Shown: positions 11,501 to 23,500 of the stretch, in pieces | Layout of the letters: each line of letters begins with the position of its first letter | Numbering within the stretch: position 1 is the stretch's first letter | Source of the DNA: Mesostigma viride | Lineage: Eukaryota; Streptophyta; Mesostigmatophyceae; Mesostigmatales; Mesostigmataceae | DNA length: 58,500 nt | Direction: 5' to 3' | NCBI GenBank assembly: GCA_009746045.1 | Contig: RPFO01000448.1 | Coordinates: 1,848,547 to 1,907,046, forward strand | Made by a program: the position numbers and the translations under genes | The notes under the pieces: generated by a model | The model's database searches: none | Seen by the model: the letters and a program-made list of their open reading frames with translations, nothing else | What the model was told of the DNA's origin: nothing

Positions 11501-14500
11501 TGGGACTTTCCCTCCCAGCCAGTCCCAGGCTTTTGCACCTGCGCGCGCACATCGTAGCCCTTGCCGCTAGGCTCTGGCCATTTCTCGTCTCCTTTGGCGT
11601 GTCAGTCGTGCGGCGACCAAAGCATATTTCTTGCGTACGCGTGTGCACTGCTGCCGTTCCAACGTCGATGTGGGTGGTGGTTGTGGGAGTGGGGTGCGCA
11701 TGGTCAGCAGCCTCCAAGTCATGTCACTCCACAGCCTATAAGATGTAGCCTCGTCGACCAGGGCCCATGATGATGCCCAGGGGTGCACTGGGCTCGTGCG
11801 TTGGCTGCGCGAGCTTGCTCCGTTCCTGTGCGGATGCTGACGTGTGCGCGCACCCTGTGGGTGCATGTTGTGCGGCTCATGCGTCACGGGACTCGTTCGT
11901 GTGTGTGGCTGCTGCGTCCAGGATGGGATCACCCCGCTGCATTGGGCGTCATACGGGGGCAAACTGGACGTGGTGAAGCACCTTCTCCAAAGCGGAGCCG
12001 ATCTGGAGGCCAAGAACAATGTAAGCGCGCGCCCTGGTTGCGGTGGCCAGACCACTTTGGCCCGCGGTGGCGCTGCTTTTGGACACCAGAACGGTGACAG
12101 CTGTTGTGTCTGTTCCAGCAGCCCGGGGTGTTTCAGACAGGGTGCGCTTCAGCTCAGCTGGTTTCAGCGCGGCCGGATGCCTGGCAGTGGCTAGCCTTGT
12201 ACCATGTCCCCATCCATGTTGGGACTGGGGTACGTGTGTGCACTTTTGCATGTATTTGTCATCGTGACCAATGGCTGCATGGTTGTATCCCCACGCCCCC
12301 CCCCTGGTACTGACACCATCTGGGCTGGCCCTCCTATTACCCACCGTGGATGCCTGTGTGCCCATTTGGTTACGTCGTTCGGCTCATGTTGGAGCACACG
12401 CCATGCCGGCGCGCTGTCACACGAGAGCTTTTTTCTGTTGGCCGACCGGTCTAGCCACATTGGGCGCGTGCATGGTGTCACCCTGGCCATGCATGCGTGT
12501 GTGTCCCCTTCTCCTCCGCGTGTCCTTTTGTGGGACTTTCCCTCCCTGCCAGGCCAAGGCTTTTGAGCACGTGCACGTGCGCATCGTAGCCCCTGCAGCT
12601 AGGCTCTGGCCATTTTTCGTCTCCTTTGGCCTGTCAGTCGTGTGGCGACCAAAATGTATTTCTTCCGTACGCGTGTGCACTGCTGCCGTTCCAACGTCGA
12701 TGTGGGTGGTGGTTGCGGGAATGGGGTGCGCATGGTCAGCAGCCTTTTAAGTCATGTCACTCCACAGCCTGTAAGATGTAGCCCCGTCGACCAGGGCCCA
12801 TGATGGTACCCAGGGGTGCACCGGGCTCGTGTGTTGGCCGCGTGAGCTTGCTCCGTTCCTGTGCGGATGCTGACGTGTGCGCGCACCCTGTGGGTGCATG
12901 TTGTGCGGCTCATGCGTCACGGGACTCGTTCGTGTGTGTGGCTGCTGCGTCCAGAATGGGAACACCCCGCTGCATCGGGCGTCAGCCGGGGGCGAACTGG
13001 ACGTGGTGAAGCACCTTATCGAAAGCGGCGCCGATCTGGGGGCCAAGAACAATGTGAGCGCGCGCCCTGGTCCCGGTGGCCAGACCACTTTTGCCCGCGG
13101 TGGCGCTGCTTTTGGACACCAGAACGGTGACAGCTGTTGTGTCTGTTCCAGCAGCCCGAGGTGTTTCAGACAGGGTGCGCTTCAGCTCAGTGGTTTCAGC
13201 GCGGCCAGATGGCCCTGAGAGTGGCTAGCCTTGTACCATGTCCCCATCCATGTTGGGACTGGGGTACTTGTGTGCACTTTGGCATGTATTTGTCATCGTG
13301 ACCAATGGCTGCATGGTTGTGTCCCCACGCCCCCCCCCTGGTACTGACACCATCTGGACCCATCCTCCTGTTACCCACCATGGATGCCTGTGTGCCCATT
13401 CGGTTACGTTGTTCGGCTCATGTTGGAGCACACGCCATGCCGGCGCGCCGTCACACGAGAGCTTTTTTCTGTTGGCCGACCGGTCTAGCTTGGGCGCGTG
13501 CATGGTGTCACCCTGGCCGTGCATGCGTGTGTGTCCCCTTCTTCTCAGTGTGTCGTTTTGTAGGACTTTCCCTCCCAGCCAGTCCCAGGCTTTTAAGCAC
13601 CTGTGTGCACATCGCGGCCCCTGCCGCCAGGCTCTGGCCATGTCTCGTCTCCTTTGGCCTGTCAGTCGTGCGGCGACCAAAGTATATTTCTTCCATACGT
13701 ACGCGTGTTCACTGCTGCCGTTCCAACGTCGATGTGGGTGGTGGTTGTGGGCATGGGGTGCGGATGGTCAGCCGCCTTTTAAGTCACCTCACTCCAGAGC
13801 CTGTAAGATGTAGCCTCATCGACCAGGGCCCATGATGATGCCCAGGGGTGCACCGGGCTCGTGCGTTGGCTGCGCGAGTTTGCTCCGTTCCTGTGCGGAT
13901 GCTGACGTGTGCGCGCACCCTGTGGGTGCATGTTGTGCGGCTCATGCGTCACGGGACTCGTTCGTGTGTGTGGCTGCTGCGTCCAGGATGGGTCACCCTG
14001 GCCATGCACACATGATGTGTGTGTGTCCCCTTCTCCTCAGTGCGTCCTTTTGTGGGACTTTCCCCCCCATCCATGCCAAGGCTATTGCACCTTCGCACGC
14101 CCATCGCGGCCCGTGCCGCTAGGCTCTGGCCGTTTCTCGTCTCCTTTGGCGTGTCAGTCGTGTGGCGACCAAAGTATATTTCTTACGTACATACGCGTGT
14201 GCACTGCTGCCGTTCCAACGTCGATGTGGGTGGTGGTTGTGGGCATGGGGTGCGCATGGGCAGCACAGCTTTTTAAGTCCACCCCAATCAAGAGCCTGAG
14301 CCTCCTCGACCAATGACCGTGATGATGCCCAGGGGTGCACCGGTGGGCTCGTATGTTTGCTTTCAAGTCGCATACGTACGCAACTTAACCTTGCGACGCG
14401 CGCACCCTAGTATAGCATGTCCCCAGCCCAGTTCATTTACTTGACATACACGGCTGGTCCCATACCCCTCAAAATAAATAATGTACATGGCTGGCCCTGT

Positions 14501-17500
14501 TGGGGTGTTGTTGTCCAGATTGGCTGGTTAATTAGCTGTGGGCGATCAGGTGGCCGGTGGCTGGATGGGTCGGTTGACTGGAGCACCCAAATTTTCTTGG
14601 TACAGGCATGCACCCAGGGTATATCTCGTCCCTTGAATATGCCTGGTCCTGTATGCATCGGGGGCGACTCGGTCATGTGCTAAACTTCCACAGGACGGGA
14701 AGACGCCTCTCGATGTTGCCGGTGGATCGAAGAAAGAGGAGATTGTCCGCACCTTGCGGGACGCGCTTGATGCCGCGAAGCTTCGTGCCAAAGCCATCAA
14801 ATCTCAGCCACCAGCTGCTGCACTGGCCAAATTGAGCGTGGTGAGTGTGGCCAAGTCCTTGGTAAGCGTGCCCTATGGCCGGCCACTGCAGGTGCAAAAC
14901 GTGGCAATGCATAATGCTTGCTTGCTAATTGTCGGTGGGCCCTTGCGTATGTTTCACAGAGATGCGGTGTAGCCTGCACTATGGGAAATGAAAGAAACAA
15001 GAATGGAGGCATGTGGCTAGCACGCCAGGGTCCCAAGCCCATAAGCTAACCATTGGGGTGCTTTCGCTGCGGAGCGGTGTACCAGTCCATGTGGGTATAT
15101 ATGTAATGTTTCTTCACTTATTAACTTACCCGTATGAGTCCATTTTTTAGCAGCTCAATGTAAAATAGGCAGCATCCTTCCCAATCCTTGTCTCATCTCT
15201 GTCTACCAGACACCACTGGACACCGCGGCTAGCATCCTTCCCCATATTGTCCTATATCTGTCCACCTGACACCAGTGGGCACCACGGCTAGCATCCTTCC
15301 CCATCTCCGTCTCATCTCTGTCTACCTGACACCAGTGGACACCGCGGCTAGCACCCTTCCCCATCTCTGTCTCATCTCTGTCTACCTGACACCAGTGGAC
15401 ACCGCGGCTAGCACCCTTCCCCATATTGTCCTATATCTGTCCACCTGACACCAGTGGGCACCACGGCTAGCATCCTTCCCCATCTCCGTCTCATCTCTGT
15501 CTACCTGACACAAGTGGACACCGCGGCTAGCATCCTTCCCCATCTCCGTCTCATCTCTGTCTACCTGACACCAGTGGACATCGCGGCTAGCACCCTTCCT
15601 TATGATTCCCCGTCTCATCTCTGTCTACCTGACACCAGTGGCCACCGCGGCTAGCATCCTTCCTTATGATTCTCCGTCTCATCTCTGTCCACCTGACACC
15701 AGTGGACACCGCGGCTAGCACCCTTCCGTATTACTCTCCGTCTCATCTCTGTCTTCCTGACACCAGTGGACACCGCGGCTAGCACCCTTCATGATGATTC
15801 CCCGTCTCATCTCTGTCTACCTGACACCAGTGGACACCGCGGCTAGCATCCTTCCTTATGATTCCCCGTCTCATCTCTGTGTACCTGACACCAGTGGACA
15901 CCGCGGCCAGCAACCTTCCTTATGATTCCCCGTCCCATCTCTGTCTACCTCACACCACTGGACACCGCGGCTAGCAACCTTCCGTATGACTCTCCGTCTC
16001 ATCTCTGTCTACCTGACACCAGTGGACACCGCGGCTAGCATCCTTCCCCATCTCCGTCTCATCTCTGTCTACCTGACACAAGTGGACACCGCGGCTAGCA
16101 CCCTTCCTTATGATTCCCCGTCTCATCTCTGTCTACCTGACACCAGTGGACACCGCGGCTAGCATCCTTCCTTATGATTCCCCGTCTCATCTCTGTCTAC
16201 CTGACACCAGTGGACACCACCGCTAGCATCCTTCCTCATGATTCTTCGTCTCATCTCTGTCTACCTGACACCAGTGGACACCGCGGCTAGCATCCTTCCC
16301 CATGATTCTCCGTCTCATCTCTGTCTACCTGACACCAGTGGATACCGCGGCTAGCACCCTTCCTTATGATTCCCCGTCTCATCTCTGTCTACCTGACACC
16401 AGTGGACACCACCGCTAGCATCCTTCCTCATGATTCTTCGTCTCATCTCTGTCTACCTGACACCAGTGGATGCCGCGGCTAGCATCCTTCCCCATGACTC
16501 TCCGTCTCATCTCTGTCTACCTGACACCAGTGGACACCGCGGCTAGCACCCTTCCTTATGATTCTCCCTCTCATCTCTGTCTACCTGACACCAGTGGATA
16601 CCGCGGCTAGCATCCTTCCCCATGACTCTCCGTCTCATCTCTGTCTACCTGACACCAGTGGACACCGCGGCTAGCATCCTTCCTCATGATTTTTTGTCTC
16701 ATCTCTGTCTACCTGACACCAGTGGACACCGCGGCTAGCACCCTTCCTTATGATTCCCCGTCTCATCTCTGCCTACCTGACACCAGTGGACACCGCGGCT
16801 AGCACCCTTCCTTATGAATCCCCGTCTCATCTCTGTCTACCTGACACCAGTGGACACCGCGGCTAGCACCTTTCCTTATGATTCCCCGTCTCATCTCTGT
16901 CTACCTGACACCAGTGGACACCGCAGCCAGCACCCTTTATTATGATTCCCCGTCTCATCTCTGTCCACCTGACACCAGTGGATACCGCGGCTAGCACCCT
17001 TCCTTATGATTCTCCGTCTCATCTTTGTCTACCTGACACCAGTGGACACCGCGGCTAGCACCCTTCCCCATCTCGATCCGTCTCATCTCTGTCCACCTGA
17101 CACCAGTGGACACCGCGGCTAGCACCCTTCCTTAAGATTCCCCGTCTCATCTCTGTCTACCTGACACCAGTGGACACCGCGGCTAGCACCCTTCCTTATG
17201 ATTCCCCGTCTCACCTCTGTCTACCTGACACCAGTGGACACCGCGGCTAGCACCCTTCTCCATGATTCCACGTCTCATCTCTGCCTACCTGACACCAGTG
17301 GACACCGCGGCTAGCACCCTTTATTATGATTCCCCGTCTCATCTCTGTCTACCTGACACCGGTGGACATCGCGGCTAGCACCCTTCCCCATATTGTCCTA
17401 TATCTGTCCACCTGACACCAGTGGACACCTCGGCTAGCATCCTCCCCATCTCCGTCTCATCTCTGTCTACCTGACACCGGTGGACACCGCGGCTAGCATC

Positions 17501-20500
17501 CTTCCTTATGATTCTCCGTCTCATCTCTGTCCACCTGACACCAGTGGACACCGCGGCTAGCACCCTTCCCCATCTCGATTCGTCTCATCTCTGTCTACCT
17601 GACACCAGTGGACACCGCGGCTAGCACCCTTCCTTATGATTCCCCGTCTCATCTCTGTCTACCTGACACCAGTGGACACCGCGGCTAGCACCCTTCCTTA
17701 TGATTCCCCGTCTCATCTCTGTCTACCTGACACCAGTGGACACCGCGGCTAGCATCCTTCCCCATATTGTCCTATATCTGTCCACCTGACACCAGTGGGC
17801 ACCACGGCTAGCATCCTTCCCCATCTCCGTCTCATCTCTGTCTACCTGACACCAGTGGACACCGCGGCTAGCATCCTTCCCCATCTCTGTCTCATCTCTG
17901 TCTACCTGACACCAGTGGACACCGCGGCTAGCACCCTTCCCCATATTGTCCTATATCTGTCCACCTGACACCAGTGGGCACCACGGCTAGCATCCTGCCC
18001 CATCTCCGTCTCATCTCTGTCTACCTGACACAAGTGGACACCGCGGCTAGCATCCTTCCCCATCTCCGTCTCATCTCTGTCTACCTGACACCAGTGGACA
18101 TCGCGGCTAGCACCCTTATGATTCCCCGTCTCATCTCTGTCTACCTGACACCAGTGGCCACCGCGGCTAGCATCCTTCCTTATGATTCTCCGTCTCATCT
18201 CTGTCCACCTGACACCAGTGGACACCGCGGCTAGCACCCTTCCGTATTACTCTCCGTCTCATCTCTGTCTTCCTGACACCAGTGGACACCGCGGCTAGCA
18301 CCCTTCCTTATGATTCCCCGTCTCATCTCTGTCTACCTGACACCAGTGGACACCGCGGCTAGCATCCTTCCTTATGATTCCCCGTCTCATCTCTGTGTAC
18401 CTGACACCAGTGGACACCGCGGCCAGCAACCTTCCTTATGATTCCCCGTCCCATCTCTGTCTACCTCACACCACTGGACACCGCGGCTAGCAACCTTCCG
18501 TATGACTCTCCGTCTCATCTCTGTCTACCTGACACCAGTGGACACCGCGGCTAGCATCCTTCCCATCTCCGTCTCATCTCTGTCTACCTGACACCAGTGG
18601 ACACCGCGGCTAGCACCCTTCCTTATGATTCCCCGTCTCATCTCTGTCTACCTGACACCAGTGGACACCGCGGCTAGCATCCTTCCTTATGATTCCCCGT
18701 CTCATCTCTGTCTACCTGACACCAGTGGACACCACCGCTAGCATCCTTCCTCATGATTCTTCGTCTCATCTCTGTCTACCTGACACCAGTGGACACCGCG
18801 GCTAGCATCCTTCCCCATGATTCTCTGTCTCATCTCTGTCTACCTGACACCAGTGGATACCGCGGCTAGCATCCTTCCCCATGACTCTCCGTCTCATCTC
18901 TGTCTACCTGACACCAGTGGACACCGCGGCTAGCACCCTTCCTTATGATTCTCCCTCTCATCTCTGTCTACCTGACACCAGTGGATACCGCGGCTAGCAT
19001 CCTTCCCCATGACTCTCCGTCTCATCTCTGTCTACCTGACACCAGTGGACACCGCGGCTAGCATCCTTCCTCATGATTTTTTGTCTCATCTCTGTCTACC
19101 TGACACCAGTGGACACCGCGGCTAGCACCCTTCCTTATGATTCCCCGTCTCATCTCTGCCTACCTGACACCAGTGGACACCGCGGCTAGCACCCTTCCTT
19201 ATGAATCCCCGTCTCATCTCTGTCTACCTGACACCAGTGGACACCGCGGCTAGCACCTTTCCTTATGATTCCCCGTCTCATCTCTGTCTACCTGACACCA
19301 GTGGACACCGCAGCCAGCACCCTTTATTATGATTCCCCGTCTCATCTCTGTCCACCTGACACCAGTGGATACCGCGGCTAGCACCCTTCCTTATGATTCT
19401 CCGTCTCATCTCTGTCTACCTGACACCAGTGGACACCGCGGCTAGCACCCTTCCTTATGATTCCCCGTCTCATCTCTGTCTACCTGACACCAGTGGACAC
19501 CGCGGCTAGCATCCTTCCCCATATTGTCCTATATCTGTCCACCTGACACCAGTGGGCACCACGGCTAGCATCCTTCCCCATCTCCGTCTCATCTCTGTCT
19601 ACCTGACACCAGTGGACACCGCGGCTAGCATCCTTCCCCATCTCTGTCTCATCTCTGTCTACCTGACACCAGTGGACACCGCGGCTAGCACCCTTCCCCA
19701 TATTGTCCTATATCTGTCCACCTGACACCAGTGGGCACCACGGCTAGCATCCTGCCCCATCTCCGTCTCATCTCTGTCTACCTGACACAAGTGGACACCG
19801 CGGCTAGCATCCTTCCCCATCTCCGTCTCATCTCTGTCTACCTGACACCAGTGGACATCGCGGCTAGCACCCTTCCTTATGATTCCCCGTCTCATCTCTG
19901 TCTACCTGACACCAGTGGCCACCGCGGCTAGCATCCTTCCTTATGATTCTCCGTCTCATCTCTGTCCACCTGACACCAGTGGACACCGCGGCTAGCACCC
20001 TTCCGTATTACTCTCCGTCTCATCTCTGTCTTCCTGACACCAGTGGACACCGCGGCTAGCACCCTTCCTTATGATTCCCCGTCTCATCTCTGTCTACCTG
20101 ACACCAGTGGACACCGCGGCTAGCATCCTTCCTTATGATTCCCCGTCTCATCTCTGTGTACCTGACACCAGTGGACACCGCGGCCAGCAACCTTCCTTAT
20201 GATTCCCCGTCCCATCTCTGTCTACCTCACACCACTGGACACCGCGGCTAGCAACCTTCCGTATGACTCTCCGTCTCATCTCTGTCTACCTGACACCAGT
20301 GGACACCGCGGCTAGCATCCTTCCCCATCTCCGTCTCATCTCTGTCTACCTGACACCAGTGGACACCGCGGCTAGCACCCTTCCTTATGATTCCCCGTCT
20401 CATCTCTGTCTACCTGACACCAGTGGACACCGCGGCTAGCATCCTTCCTTATGATTCCCCGTCTCATCTCTGTCTACCTGACACCAGTGGACACCACCGC

Positions 20501-23500
20501 TAGCATCCTTCCTCATGATTCTTCGTCTCATCTCTGTCTACCTGACACCAGTGGACACCGCGGCTAGCATCCTTCCCCATGATTCTCTGTCTCATCTCTG
20601 TCTACCTGACACCAGTGGATACCGCGGCTAGCATCCTTCCCCATGACTCTCCGTCTCATCTCTGTCTACCTGACACCAGTGGACACCGCGGCTAGCACCC
20701 TTCCTTATGATTCTCCCTCTCATCTCTGTCTACCTGACACCAGTGGATACCGCGGCTAGCATCCTTCCCCATGACTCTCCGTCTCATCTCTGTCTACCTG
20801 ACACCAGTGGACACCGCGGCTAGCATCCTTCCTCATGATTTTTTGTCTCATCTCTGTCTACCTGACACCAGTGGACACCGCGGCTAGCACCCTTCCTTAT
20901 GATTCCCCGTCTCATCTCTGCCTACCTGACACCAGTGGACACCGCAGCTAGCACCCTTCCTTATGAATCCCCGTCTCATCTCTGTCTACCTGACACCAGT
21001 GGACACCGCGGCTAGCACCTTTCCTTATGATTCCCCGTCTCATCTCTGTCTACCTGACACCAGTGGACACCGCAGCCAGCACCCTTTATTATGATTCCCC
21101 GTCTCATCTCTGTCCACCTGACACCAGTGGATACCGCGGCTAGCACCCTTCCTTATGATTCTCCGTCTCATCTCTGTCTACCTGACACCAGTGGACACCG
21201 CGGCTAGCACCCTTCCCCATCTCGATCCGTCTCATCTCTGTCTACCTGACACCAGTGGACACCGCGGCTAGCACCCTTCCTTAAGATTCCCCGTCTCATC
21301 TCTGTCTACCTGACACCAGTGGACACCGCGGCTAGCACCCTTCCTTATGATTCCCCGTCTCACCTCTGTCTACCTGACACCAGTGGACACCGCGGCTAGC
21401 ACCCTTCTCCATGATTCCACGTCTCATCTCTGCCTACCTGACACCAGTGGACACCGCGGCTAGCACCCTTCCTTATGAATCCCCGTCTCATCTCTGTCTA
21501 CCTGACACCAGTGGACACCGCAGCCAGCACCCTTTATTATGATTCCCCGTCTCATCTCTGTCTACCTGACACCGGTGGACATCGCGGCTAGCACCCTTCC
21601 CCATATTGTCCTATATCTGTCCACCTGACACCAGTGGACACCTCGGCTAGCATCCTCCCCATCTCCGTCTCATCTCTGTCTACCTGACACCGGTGGACAC
21701 CGCGGCTAGCATCCTTCCTTATGATTCTCCGTCTCATCTCTGTCCACCTGACACCAGTGGACACCGCGGCTAGCACCCTTCCCCATCTCGATTCGTCTCA
21801 TCTCTGTCTACCTGACACCAGTGGACACCGCGGCTAGCACCCTTCCTTATGATTCCCCGTCTCATCTCTGTCTACCTGACACCAGTGGACACCGCGGCTA
21901 GCACCCTTCCTTATGATTCCCCGTCTCATCTCTGTCTACCTGACACCAGTGGACACCGCGGCTAGCACCCTTCCTTATGATTCCCCATCTCATCTCTGTC
22001 TACCTGACACCAGTGGATACCGCGGCTAGCACCCTTCCTTATGATTCCCCGTCTCATCTCTGTCTACCTGACACCAGTGGACACCGCGGCCAGCACCCTT
22101 CCTTATGAATCCCCGTCTCATCTCTGTCTACCTGACACCAGTGGACACCGCGGCTAGCACCTTTCCTTATGATTCCCCGTCTCATCTCTGTCTACCTGAC
22201 ACCAGTGGACACCGCAGCCAGCACCCTTTATTATGATTCCCCGTCTCATCTCTGTCTACCTGACACCAGTGGATACCGCGGCTAGCATCCTTCCTTATGA
22301 TTCTCCGTCTCATCTCTGTCCACCTGACACCAGTGGACACCGCGGCTAGCACCCTTCCCCATCTCGATCCGTCTCATCTCTGTCTACCTGACACCAGTGG
22401 ACACCGCGGCTAGCACCCTTCCTTAAGATTCCCCGTCTCATCTCTGTCTACCTGACACCAGTGGACACCGCGGCCAGCACCCTTCCTTATGATTCCCCGT
22501 CTCACCTCTGTCTACCTGACACCAGTGGACACCGCGGCCAGCACCCTTCCTTATGATTCCCCGTCTCATCTCTGCCTACCTGACACCAGTGGATACCGCG
22601 GCTAGCACCCTTCCTTATGATTCCCCGTCTCATCTCTGTCTACCTGACACCAGTGGACACCGCGGCCAGCACCCTTCCTTATGAATCCCCGTCTCATCTC
22701 TGTCTACCTGACACCAGTGGACACCGCGGCTAGCACCTTTCCTTATGATTCCCCGTCTCATCTCTGTCTACCTGACACCAGTGGACACCGCAGCCAGCAC
22801 CCTTTATTATGATTCCCCGTCTCATCTCTGTCTACCTGACACCAGTGGATACCGCGGCTAGCATCCTTCCTTATGATTCTCCGTCTCATCTCTGTCCACC
22901 TGACAGCAGTGGACACCGCGGCTAGCACCCTTCCCCATCTCGATCCGTCTCATCTCTGTCTACCTGACACCAGTGGACACCGCGGCTAGCACCCTTCCTT
23001 AAGATTCCCCGTCTCATCTCTGTCTACCTGACACCAGTGGACACCGCGGCCAGCACCCTTCCTTATGATTCCCCGTCTCACCTCTGTCTACCTGACACCA
23101 GTGGACACCGCGGCTAGCACCCTTCCTTATGAATCCCCGTCTCATCTCTGTCTACCTGACACCAGTGGACACCGCAGCCAGCACCCTTTATTATGATTCC
23201 CCGTCTCATCTCTGTCTACCTGACACCGGTGGACATCGCGGCTAGCACCCTTCCTTATGATTCCCCGTCTCATCTCTGTCTACCTGACACCAGTGGACAC
23301 CGCGGCTAGCACCTTTCCTTATGATTCCCCGTCTCATCTCTGTCTACCTGACACCAGTGGACACCGCAGCCAGCACCCTTTATTATGATTCCCCGTCTCA
23401 TCTCTGTCTACCTGACACCAGTGGATACCGCGGCTAGCATCCTTCCTTATGATTCTCCGTCTCATCTCTGTCCACCTGACAGCAGTGGACACCGCGGCTA

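Larger units (their letters stand above)
5816..14350 (+). repeat. Tandem array of about 1.03-kb intron+ankyrin-exon cassettes
   Basis: Eight and a half copies in direct orientation. Exon starts are spaced 1035, 1036, 1038, 1034, 1028 and 1033 bases. Each cassette carries about 935 bases of intron and one 99-base exon. Homology begins at 5816-5819, at the base following the 5' splice site position of the standard unit, and fades near 14350. Introns are as similar as exons, so whole units were copied. A three-cassette period is visible: 9.05-10.1 kb is almost identical to 12.15-13.2 kb (offset 3095). The long open stretches in the introns on both strands are by-products of GC-rich sequence. Confidence 0.95.

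Noticed and set aside
5816-14350. Many open frames of 60-264 codons on both strands in the ankyrin cassettes
   Set aside because: They lie in introns, recur once per cassette because the cassette is copied, and show no domain. Only the 99-base exon fits a protein family and has splice signals.
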